Assembly: GCA_905178155.1 (NCBI GenBank)
Contig: CAJINV010000001.1
Span: 7,385,794-7,449,793, forward strand
Length of the DNA: 64,000 bases
Direction of reading: 5' to 3'
DNA from: Amoebophrya sp. A120
Taxonomy: Eukaryota > Sar > Dinophyceae > Syndiniales > Amoebophryaceae
Part shown: positions 45,286-57,200 of the stretch, piece after piece
Numbering within the stretch: position 1 is the stretch's first letter
Layout: each line of letters begins with the position of its first letter
Translations under genes and position numbers: made by a program
Notes under the pieces: generated by a model
The model's input: the letters and a program-made list of their open reading frames with translations, nothing else
What the model was told of the DNA's origin: nothing
Databases searched by the model: none

Positions 45286-48200
45286 TCATTTGCGACCTTT
45301 CCTGTCCGCCCTGGAACCTTGACCCGCTTGATACCGCCTGTCTCTGGAACCCTTTCCCTTTCCTTTTCCGTGTGACCCCGCTTCGGAAATTTGCTGCGAA
45401 GGGTTCTGCGGAGGACCACCGAAGAAGGCACTCTGTCCCCAGCCACCATGCATCTGCATCATCGGGTGAGGCGGAACAGCATATGGGAACGCGTTTCCCC
45501 ACCCTTGTTGCGGACTGACCCCCCAATTTGTATACGGACCGATTTCCGCCGCGCCCCCCATATTTGGCATCTGCGCCTGGTACGCCTGCGGACTCGTCGG
45601 ATCAAGTGGTCCATCCGGTATCGACCCCGGAATGAAGTACACCGGCGCGACGATCTGTGCTTCGCCGGCAGCGGGCGTTGATCCCGCACTGGTGCCGTGT
45701 GCTGCCTTCTTCGGCCGCGCGTTTAGACGGGTGCGCATCCAAGATTCGTCCGCGTGGCCCGTCCCCTCCTGGGCTGTACTCCTGCCCGAGCGCGCGGTGG
45801 CCCAGCTCTGTGCAGAGTGCGCCCCTGAGGACCCCGACTCTGGCCCCGCCGATCGCGTTTGCGGTGCCGGCGTGCTTTCTGGAGGCTGCGTTTGTGCAGG
45901 CGTCTCGGGAGCGGGTTCGAACGGATCGTCAGCCGTGTCGTCGGAGTCTGAAGCGGGGTCCGGAAGGGACAACCCCGGCGGCGGTCTGAAGGGGTGGCCC
46001 CCGGTATTTTGAGGAGACATCGGGTCTGACAAAATCGACACCGAGTCTTTGGAGGTCTGCCGGTCCGGGAGCTGCAATTCAGGATCGTCGACAGAACCGT
46101 TTCCAAGATCGTTCGAAGAAGCACCCGGAGCGCTGGCAGATTCGTCGACACTCTGCTCTGGAGTTCCTTCGTGTTCTTGCTCCAGCATCAAATCGTCAAC
46201 GGACTTGCTGGACTGCGCGACAGTCGCAGTTGCGGGGGTCGTCTGCGACCCTTTTCTACCTTGTTTGCTACCCAGGAATGGAGACATCAAAGGTGGAAAC
46301 TCTGTGGGATTGCTGGCTGCTCCACCTGCGGATTCGCGCGGTGGGGCAGCGGGTCTATCGTCCCACACCCCTAGCACATCTTTCATCACGGGTCCGTTAT
46401 TCATAAGGACGACTCTTTCGTCTCCACTTTCACCTCCGGCGGAACCCGGCTGACCAGCGTTTGCTTCCTCGTCATCCGCTGGCAGTCCGGCAATAGGAGG
46501 TGGCGCTGGCGGCGATACCCGTTGCAAATCTTTCCGCTTACGCCGTCTGCCCGGACAGGACGAGGCTTGCGACAGCGTCGGGCCCCAGTTGGCGTCTCCA
46601 CTCAAGGCGCTGCCGCGGCTATCAGGGTTAGTTGTCTTCCAAACACTAAAATCGGAGGCGCCACTGCCGCTGGCGGGCCGGTCTGGGACGTCCCCGGAAA
46701 AGAACGGGGCCTCGACTCGAAGACCACCGGCCTGCTCAGCGATAGGCGACTGCAAAGGCGCAGGTGAATTCCGCAAGTTCTTCCTGCCAGAAATCGAGTT
46801 TGAAACACTTGCAGGTAGGGACAAGGGCTTCCCTGCATGCACCTCGTCACCAACTCGTATGCAAAGAAAATCTCGATGGTGAGTGATGGAAAGCTCTTTC
46901 GTTCGATCAGGTGTGGACTTTCTGCAACACTGTGGCGTAAAAAAATTGAAACATCATGCGAAGAACTCCGTGCGTAACCTTCGTACTTCCAACATGCAAA
47001 GTACCCGGAGAGAGATTCATGCTGCTCCTTGACGAGCGTATGATTAGATGATTCAATGGTACGAACAAAGTCGTCGTGCCGGCAAGAAACGCTACTGCTT
47101 GTATCAAGATGCCACAACTACTCCACCGCTGATGAAGAGCAGAGCATCCAGCACCCCAGCACAATTCCTTCTGCAAATACATAACTCTCGCATGGTCGTC
47201 TGAACCGAGGTTCCCTCGCGGAGATGAATCATTACTTGCGGCCTGTCGTGCAGCATGGGACGTGTCCGTAACTGCCAGCTCGGCCATGGCATCCACGATC
47301 GATTTGACGCGAACAGCACTGCCTTTCGCTGACTCCTGCAAATCCGCGACCTGTCGTTCAGGCGAGATCCCCGGAGGAAGCACCGGCGGCGGGCTACTAA
47401 GCATACCGCCGTACCTATGCCTAGCCCACGGGGGCAGCGATTCGATCGGCAACGGCGAAATTCGCGGAGGATGCGACGGAGGCGGGTTACTGGGCACGCC
47501 GACGACCGGATTCTGAGGCACCGTCGCTGGTTCGCCACTGATGTGCAAATGACCTTCCGGACCCACAGGACCAGTTTCTCCGACAAGTCCCGGCGGTGGG
47601 CCCACCAACGTTGCTACGCCCCCGGGAGGTGGCGGCGGAGGGCTGTGCGCTGGAGGTGGCGGACGCGCGTCGATGCGGTGCTGCAAAGTCGCAGGTTGTC
47701 CGTCGATTCGTCGCCCCGGATGAGCGTCGGGTAGCTCCGTCGTGGCGGAAGCTGCTGCGCCGGCCTCGCCCGCCGCGGAGGGACTTGATGCGTGTTCTCC
47801 CCGGGGACCACCAGGAGAAGCGGTTTTTGGCGCATTACCTTGCAGCTGAGCCTCGTCGGTCATTTCGTACCAAAGCGGAAGCACCAGGCGGTGTGGCTGC
47901 CACGAGGTCGGCGTGAACGGACCGAATCGGTTGACCACCTCCGGATGGTTGTCGTAGTGGTCCAAGAAGGCATGCCACACGTTGTTGTTTTGCGCCGGTT
48001 CGTTGCGAGTGGGGACCTGCTCCTGCTTTTGGCCTGCGCCGGCTCGCGGCACGTGCAGGTCTTTCGTCCCCGCGAGGCCGAGCACGTCGCAAACCACGAT
48101 CACCAAGTTCTTCGCGCGCGTAATGGCGACGTTCAACCGCGACTCGTTGTTCAAAAAGTCCCGCACCGACTTAAGACCCCAAGGACGCGTGCGCGACACC

Positions 48201-51200
48201 TCCACGATAATGACTTTCTTTTCGCGGCCCTGAAACGCATCCACCGAGGACACCTCCACCGCGTCCCCGAGCGACGAGCTGCCCCCCGAGCTGGCACTCG
48301 CAGACTGCTGCCGCTGGTCCAAGTCGTCGTCAAAGTCGACGGACACGCCGCCATGGCTCGCCAGGCGTTCGCGCGCGGCACGCACCACGGCGCGCAACCC
48401 GGGCCCGAGAAACTCCGCAATGGAGGAGTGCGTGCGGTGCAGTTTCATGGCAAGCGAGGAGGACACGGGATCAGAGCTTCTGCCCGGCGCTGCGGCAACG
48501 AATTGTTCCTCGCTGGGAAGATGGCGCACCTTCACACCCGTCAGGGCGAAGAAGTCAGCGACACCGTTATGCGCGGCAAACTTGGGTCCAAAGCGGTTCA
48601 CATCCGGCAGGCGTATTTTCAGTTGCATCCTTCCGGCAGCGTCCGCCCACGCCGTCAGTACCAGTGCGGGCTCCAGCGGCCGGTCCGGCTGCAGTCGCGT
48701 GGGCAACTCGAAAGACGACAGGCTGCCGTCCGGCGAGGCGGTCCACTGGACCCACGCATCTCCTGCTTGCATTAGAGCCTCCGGCTCGCTGACTCCGGAC
48801 GATCCGCCCAGGCGGTCCGGATCAGAGCCCGGCCCCTGCCCCGGTCCCCGCAGAAAATACTTGCGCGCGAAGTAGATCATGAAGGAACGCTTCTGCTGCG
48901 CGAGGTGCTGATCCTTCGACAACCCCGCACCCTTCGTGGCGTAGTAGTAGCTGCTTCGCGGTGCGGATGCTTCAGCCTGCGCAGGGTCCAGCTTACGCAG
49001 TGCCTGCTTGTTCCCGCCACGCTTACGCGCCTTTTCGTACTCCACAGCTGCGGCCGCGTCCACCTGCATGGGGAGGCTCTGCTGTCGCGTGAGCAGACCG
49101 GCGGCCAGCTGGGCGTAAACCAGCTGCAGCAGTTGCGACCAAAGCGGACCTTCCCCCGAAGTAGATGGGTCCGCCTGCGCCGCGGCCAACTCCATTTGTG
49201 CCTTGTCATGAGCCTGAAACAGCCACTCACCGGCCGGCGACAAGGACAGCATTCGCGCGATCTGTGCCCAGCGCGCGGTTGCGCCGGCATCTTCTAAGTA
49301 CGGTGTTGTGACGGGCGATCGCAGAGCAAAATGCCGGCCGTCGGCATTCTCCTTCAGAAACAACGCAATCCAATCGTCGAAACTTCGGCACGATGGCTCA
49401 GGCGGAGCTCCCGCGTCCACGTCCATCGGGGCGGTGTAGCTTCTTCCACCTCTTCCCTGGGGTGATGCCGGTCGCGGCTCTCGCGGCTCCCCCGAAGCAA
49501 GGTCAAAATGCTCCACAAATCTGCGAAGCGCACTGAGGGTTCTGTCCTCCTGGTCCGCCGCATATGCATACCCGACGCGCCGCTCCTCGTCTTTTAAAGC
49601 GCGGTTCGCAGGCGAGATACCTGTTTCGTCGGGAGACTTCTTCAAGTGCGCGTAAATTTTCACTTCATATCTTTGCTTCGGCACCAGGCCCGAGACCTCG
49701 ACCTCAGCCCGTGGCGACGACTCCGTGGGAATGTAGTCGGACATCTTCTTGTTCCGCAGCAGCACATCCGGATCTTCTGAATCCCTTTCGCCTTTTCCCG
49801 CAAACTTGTTTTTTTCGTACCACGCGCGCATAAGCGAGCGACTCACGTCCAGCGGAACTCTGAGCCAGGGGCGTTCAGCCGCAGCCCCGCTCGTTGCCTC
49901 AAGTCCCCCGTTCAGAATGCTACGCGCGGCCTCGCTCCAAATCTTTCCGTCCACGCGAAGAGCCGTAACCTGCGCAACAATCGCCTTTGCAAGAGTTCGG
50001 GAAACGAAAACGCACCCGACCACCGGCCCAAACCGGACGTGCCGCGAAAGAAGATCCTCCTCCTGGAGGGGATGATGGCTGCTAGACGCCGGCGTGTCTG
50101 GCTGCCACTTGTAGCCGAAATTGTTCGGGAACAGACCGTCCAACCCCCCCGCGGCCCTGAAAAGATCCCGCAGGTGCTCATTCGAAGGCACGTGAAGCAG
50201 CTGAAACCCCGTAGACTTCGTCAACGTCGTGAAACCTCGGAAAGCATGAGTGACCCACACCGACGAGGAGGTGCCACTTCCGTCGGGGTGCCAATCCTCC
50301 GCAACGACGAGGTGGCTCGGCACGTGTAACTGCACACGGTCGGGAAAGGCGGCGTGTGTGCGCCCCTCATCCGCCACAATACTCTCTTGCAACCGTTGTT
50401 CCAGACTCAAAAGCGGTACACGGACCGGCTCCTGATCGCGCCTCTCATCCGGCGGCGGGTCCTGCCCCGGCGCGCGCTGATCGGCGAGACGCGGCAGAAT
50501 CCAGAGGCACCTCCGCAGCTTCTCCTGCACGCCGGTGCCGTCGGGCGGCGCGTTCTGCTTGCCCTGCATATAATTCCAGCACTCCTGCATTTCCGCGCGC
50601 GCCTGTGCCCCCTTCCTCTCCGCAAAGTGCGGCGAATACGCCCCACGGTCGATAATATGTTTTGCCAGTCCCCACGCAGTCACGCGTAGGTCCCAGGACG
50701 CGGAAAACACTTTTTGGTAGAAATTTTCGGCGTCGCCGTACTTTGCTTTGATTTTTTGGTCGACCGGTAGCGCCACGGAAAACCAGCTCTGAGCCTTCCC
50801 GGCGTCCGCCGTCCAGTCTGAGTAGAAGAAGCGGTCCAGCCACGCGCGTACATCTGGAAGCCGCTCGGTGAGCAACAGGTTCAGATCGGGGCCCAGAGGC
50901 GACGACGCCAGCGTCGGGGCCGCGGGGGCCGCCGCTTGATGGCGGTCCGCTTTTTGTTGTGCTTCTTCAACATGTACTGCTGGGTCGTTCGCCGCGGTGG
51001 AAGTTGCAGGTAGGTGCAGAAGCCACGGCCGGTCCTCGATCAGAGGCCGCAGCATCAGGTGGTCCACGCCCTGCATGAGATGGCGAAACGCACTGCTCTT
51101 CTCCTGGACTGCCATTTGCGCGACTACGTGGTTGTGCTGCTGCATGTGCTGGCTGATCATGATATCCCACGCGCGCTCAAAAAACTCAACTCGCGCTTGT

Positions 51201-54200
51201 GCCTGGTCCTCCGCAGACATCTTGGACCAGACCGAAAAGGGCTTGGCCACCAAATAGGCCGGCACTCCGCGGTCATAGTGGCGTTGCACGACCTTTCGCC
51301 TAGCCGCGTTCGCCAGGGGCGACGCAGAAGTCGTTCCTTGCTTTTTCCTATCAAATGTAAAAGTGTCTGGGTCTGGAAGAATGCAACTTGTCATGCTAGA
51401 TCTGAACCTTCGCTACCTGCCATACTCTAAAGGAGTTTTTTTCTGGCTTGAGGACCCCCTCCCACCCCCCCGATCTCGGATGTGCGTGAGCCCATAAAAG
51501 TCGTGAGACTTGGACATGCAAACTTGCGTGGGTGCTGCAGAGTCGCATGAAAAACAAAAAACTCTGAGCGGGCTGCACCACACATGCACGACCGAACGAG
51601 TAGGAAGTAATCGACAAGAGGCTGGAGCTAGAGGTGTGCGGCACCTCAGGTAACTTGCATTGGCGACAAGAAGATGAAATAATTTTGTTTTTTTGAATTG
51701 TCAGACATTTGCGTATTACGGTACAAAACAGGTCAGCACTACCTCGATTGCGGTGCTTGCAAAGCGAAGCGGTAGCTGTAAGATGGATTTTTTGTTTGTC
51801 ATCATGGAGCTCTAGTATGTCCACATGAGTGTCGCCGGATCTTAGGGCCCATCTATGCACCCGCCTGGTGGAGCACGCTGTGTGCTAGGAACGGGGCCGG
51901 GCATAAAAAGCGGGGTGCGGCCCCTTGAATTACGTGGACTTTTTTCATGTATGCAGCCAAAAACGTCGTGTGTATTGCGCGGGGTGAGTGGATGGAGTCC
52001 TTGGGTGCGGCCCGCTGGAAACCACCACAACACCCACCTTGGCGCTGGTAAACAGAAACTGGGCGCTTCCGGGTGCGGCCCTTCAGCAGGTAAATATGGC
52101 GGCTGCCTTCAAGAGTAGTAAAATGTAGGAGCTAAAAGCCAAGAAGTATCTGTCAAAAACCCACCCAGCTCAGCCCGTTGGCAAGACGGAAAAAAAAACA
52201 TCTGCCCCTGCAACCAACAAATGCGGGATCCGCCACCTAGCGCTACAAAGATTCCAGAAGTAAGCAAGACGACACGAGAGAAATAAAAGGGTAGAGACCT
52301 AGATCTACGTGGGAACACGTGGGAACGCGGGGGGAGCAGGGGGAGCGGGGACTTCCGCTACCGACAGCATCGGCAGCGAGGCCTAACGCCCCTCTGGGTG
52401 TGAGAAACGAGGGAGGCACCTATAGACAGTCAAAAGACCATCCAGGATTGAGGAAGTGAGATTGGTACAATAAAATGTGACCAGGAGCGACTTGTTAGGA
52501 ACACTCCAACAACCTCTACCTACCACTGCCCTCGATTTCACTAAAGAGAAAGCCGAAGCTGACTCACCCCGAGTACGCTTCCCGAAGTCAGCTCATCCGC
52601 CCGTTTCCAAGAGCTGACAACGAGGCAATGTCCTGAGGGGCCGTTGCGAACCTCCCCAATCCTGAACGTCATGTGGTTTCAGCTCTTAGAAACCGGCTGA
52701 CGAACGAAAACGCACATCTCTGTACCCAGTGGCAAGTACAAGAGAGGCAGGGACATAGGGAGCACCGAACCGCACATCCAACTCGACCCTAGGTAACCCA
52801 GAGATCCTAGTCCCGGGAATCTTGGGGACCACGCAACAGACGAGCGGCAAAACAAGGAAGGAAGCCACCACCAGCCAAGCAGCACGAGAGCGACAGCGAG
52901 GGGGTCTTGGCCGAAGCCGCTGACCCGGGAGCACCTCGCATGAAGCTCACACACCACAAGTCCCGGAGCAAGCTCCGATGGCGCCACCAACCCGTCTACT
53001 CACCCGAACGTGCAGGGGGCGACGACGCCGACCAAGCGAGAGCCTCACACAACGGGAATTTCCCGCAAGGCCTAATCGTCGACCTCGCTCACTGAGATGG
53101 AGGCGAGAACGGTCTCGGTAGGTAATCCAAAATGCGACCAGAACCAACCAACCGGACGCGGGAAGCGGCGACGACACACGCACTACGACGGGCCCAACAG
53201 ACACCTACCAGACTGACCTCCTCTATTTGGGAGTCCGCGCCAACTCTATTTGGTGGCGGTCGGGTCAGGGCTCAATTTGGCTCATCTGACTCAGTCTGGG
53301 GCGCGCTGTAGAAGGCAAGGCGCACATGCTAGATCTGAATTGAATTGAATTGAATTGAAGTAGCGACGCCCCCTGACGTGCCTCGGTAGCCGATCGCTCT
53401 CTGAAGCATGTAAAAATCTGTGTTGCATGATTACCAAAAGTCGTCCAGTTTTGACCAAATCGGGAGCGAGTTTCTCATGCAGGATAGGCATGAGAGGGAT
53501 CGCGCAGAATCTGTCATGCGAGGTCCTGCGTTCCAGACCTCACGGGTCATGGAAAAGCTGCATGACAAATCGCGCATTCTTCCAGACCCAGACATTTTTG
53601 CATTTGATATTTCCACGACTTCGATCCAACCATTTCCGCACTGAGCTGGGCGCCTCTGCGCTGCGACGCTGTGTAGTCCTGCACCGTTTTGGAGAACTCT
53701 AGCGCAAACTGCCACTGACGCCCGTCGTTCGTCTGTGTCAGTTGGTATATTTGCTCGACCAAAATGCGGACGAGAGAAAGCAGAAAGCCGGTGCCTATAG
53801 TCCGCAGGTACTGCGCGCTATACGCCAGCCTCCAGGCAACACGGCGCTCCTCCGACCCGTCAACGGTAGTGGGAAGCAGAATCGATTTCAGGGAACCCGG
53901 AACCCCCTCGGGCGCTCCGACCGAAAGCACCCGCGCGACGTCGTGTAATTCAGAAAAAGTTTTCAGAGTGGTCTGGGCCTGGGGGACACTCGTTTGTTCT
54001 GCGTGGTCTCCACCACCAATCACCCCAACGGGGTACTTGGGGACGATACCGCCTCGGCGTCGTAGTTCTTCATTCCCCTCCTGCTTTTTTGGTTCATATA
54101 CGTGAGTCTTCACTACTTCCAGGAGATCCTCGGTCAAAACAAGTCCCGAGTTTCTCTGTACCACCGTGGGGTTTGCGTGTGCTTTGGCCCTTTCGTGGAT

Positions 54201-57200
54201 GCAGTGGACAACCTATCCTCTGGAAGAGCCTTTCCCCCCTAGTTGTACGCTCAAGATTATTTCGATGCAACTTTGCGACAACTTCCGTGGGGAAGAATTT
54301 GGATGTAAAATCTTCCACCCCCTACTTTGAGGCGTGCAAAAACTACTTCCCAGCGTGAGTTGCGGGAGTCGTAGACAGCCTAGTAAAACGTGGCCAAGAT
54401 ACTTCGGAAAATCGGTCGCATCGCGTCACCATATGTTTTTTTCGTCGTCGCAAATGCAGCACGGCCGCAATGCGGCATACTTCATCCCAGAAGTCAAAGA
54501 ATAGATTGAAGAATGAAGTAGACCTTTTACATGCCGAGAGCCGAATTTCCGGCCACTACTTACAAGAATCGTCACACTTGCCGGTGCGTCAAGCACGCTG
54601 GCATACCCGACAAGCAAGAACATATCTTGGTGCGCACTTGAAAATAAGAATAGACACTGACAAATTACTTTCGCTATCTAGGGATCGGACAGCGTTCTCA
54701 CAGAGGATATGATTGCTAAAGCGTGAGATTCCAGCCACTCATCTGCCATTCTCTCTCCGTATGCCCCGATGTTCATAAGCAGCGGGTCGGTCAGCAGTGC
54801 GGGACTCGTCAAAATCAACTCCTGCTTGTAGCGATCTGGACGGCTGTCTCGGAAGGCGCGGTCATGCTTATAATCATGCATCCCGATGTAATCAGAAATA
54901 TCAAATGTAAAAATGTCTGGGTCTGGAAGAATCCGAACTTGTGATGCTGCATTTGGAACCCTGATGCTGCATTTGGATTCTAAAAAAATCTGTAATGCAT
55001 GAGTAGCAAAGGGAATGCAATTTTTGCTACGCGGATAGGGCATTTGTCATGCGCAATAGGCATCAAGAACCCCTCGAAAAAGCTGTGAAGCTACGGCATG
55101 CATCACAGACATCATGGCTCATGCAAAACGTGCATGAATCTTCCAGACCCAGATATTTTTGCATTTGATAAGAAACGGCGTACACCTTTATTCCCATGTC
55201 CTTTATAATTCCGGCACTCCACCAGTACCGGGCAGATAGACTGTCTGGCCAGGCTGCACCCGTTTCCGGGATCTCAAGCCGAATGTCATGGGTGTCGTTG
55301 GGACCTCCTCCGGGGCGTTCCCAATGCCACCGCTCATTCCATCGCGGCGTGCGAATGGCAGTCACGTGCTTCTCGTTCACGAGCACGTACGCTCCCCGTA
55401 GCAAGCCGTGATGAGGGCTACTCCACATCACGGGTGAGTGCCCGTCCATCATGTACAGCATTGCGTCCACTCTGACCTTGTAATGAAGCACTTTGCTCCT
55501 GCACGTCCTCGCATGACCTTCCACGGGATGATCTCGAAAGGTGCCGCCACCCGCTCCTGAAAACCGGCGATCGCGCGGAGCACGTTCGCACGAAGCTGCG
55601 ATGTGGTCAAACGAGTCTTCGGTGCTGCCCTTTCCTTCTACATCGCAAAACCCGTCATCTTCTGCTTCTGGCGCAGCGTCGACGCACTCGTAGTGTGCCC
55701 CCACCACGGTGCCTACAAAATCGCTATCGGATTCCTTAAAAACTGATAGTGCGTTCCGCAGCTTGAAGGACGGTACGACGCCGCTATTCCGTGAAAATTA
55801 ACCATCCCCATCCTTTTTGTGATGCAAAACATGGAGTTGGGTCCGCTTTTGTCACGCATGAGTACTCGACTGCACCACATTAAAAACCTTCCCACCGTCG
55901 CCGCAAGCAGCTACGGACGCAGGAGATCGAGGGCCAGAACCGCGAAAAACATTGCGAGTATATCTACTTCATCCCCGGACGCTTTTATATCATTTTGTCC
56001 ATCCCCGGTCGGCTTTTCTCATGCAAGAAGTGGACCTGCTCCCCTGCAAGAAATAGCAACTTACGCCACGACATCACCCACTCCGAAGAGCAACAAAACG
56101 GTCGAAGAACAACCCCTGATTCCGAATCGGCGTCGCTCATGCAAAACGTCGATGGGGATGGTTACTTAATTTCCAGGGCATAACCGTAGACAGGGTGTGA
56201 CTCCCACTCCAACTGCGAGGCTGCCGGCACCCTCTGCCCCTGGGCGGCGTGCGCGCTGCTCCCTCGCGTCGCGTCTATTCAGATGAAAAATGCCCCAAGC
56301 CCAGAACTTGGCAGCATTTGCATTCCGCAAACCTTTCCAATGGAAACATTCCCCGTCCTCCATATATCAGCATCACAAGTTTTCGATGCTGAATAGCTCA
56401 AATCTGTGTTGCAAAGGAACCCAACCGTAGCCGGATCTGTTATGCAAAAGATACCGTGCAAAGATAGATTCTGCATCAGAAAGGCAAAGGCTTTCATTTG
56501 AAAACTTTGCATGAGAAACACTTGTAAGTTCCGGGGTGGGAGCATTTTTCATTGTAATAGCGTCGTGCTGGTCTTCCTCCACCGCCGCTTCCGTGCGCGC
56601 AGCGGGAGATGAGGACGACGCGGCTGCTGGCGATCCTCCACTTCTACTTGCCCCACCATCGTGACTCATGGGATAGACTTCAGGCAGAGCAGCAGCAGCA
56701 GCCGCGGGCGTCGAAGGCCATTGGCGAAAGTTGATCCGCGCAGGGACGTGCACACGCACCAGCGTCCTGTGAAACTGCATGCCCGGTATGTACTCGACGT
56801 CCAGTGTCCACAAGAAAAAGCAGGCAGGGCATACTTTTGGATGCGAAAAATAACGAAGCGCGAGCCGATAGCGTGCTGCTTCGGATATGCGCTTTACAGA
56901 TTACACTTTTCCTGTGTACTTATGATTTCATATGTTGGCAGCTAAGTAGGCCCTGCCTGCTTTTTTCTGTGGGATATCAAGGCCGCCACGGAGCACCCAG
57001 TCCGGTAGGGAATCCAGAAAAACGTCCCCCAGATGGGCCGCCCACCCCCGCTCCGCACTATTGGGGTGCATGAGATCGGTTTCCAATGGAACTCGTAACA
57101 CGGCGTCGAGATGCAGGGCAAGTAGCCGGCAACCCACTGTAATGCGCGGGTGATTATAAAAGGGCGAGGACTTGTCGACACGGCGTATGGTCCCGTCCAT

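Noticed and set aside
52310-53100. Structured GC-rich sequence in the nested insert that might be rRNA-derived
   Set aside because: No conserved rRNA or tRNA block could be recognised by eye.
53271-53284. CTCAATTTGGCTCA resembles the end of the dinoflagellate spliced leader (CATTTTGGCTCAAG)
   Set aside because: Only about eleven bases agree, the leader's 5' half is missing, and it does not sit at the junction of the insert, so a relict spliced leader is not supported.
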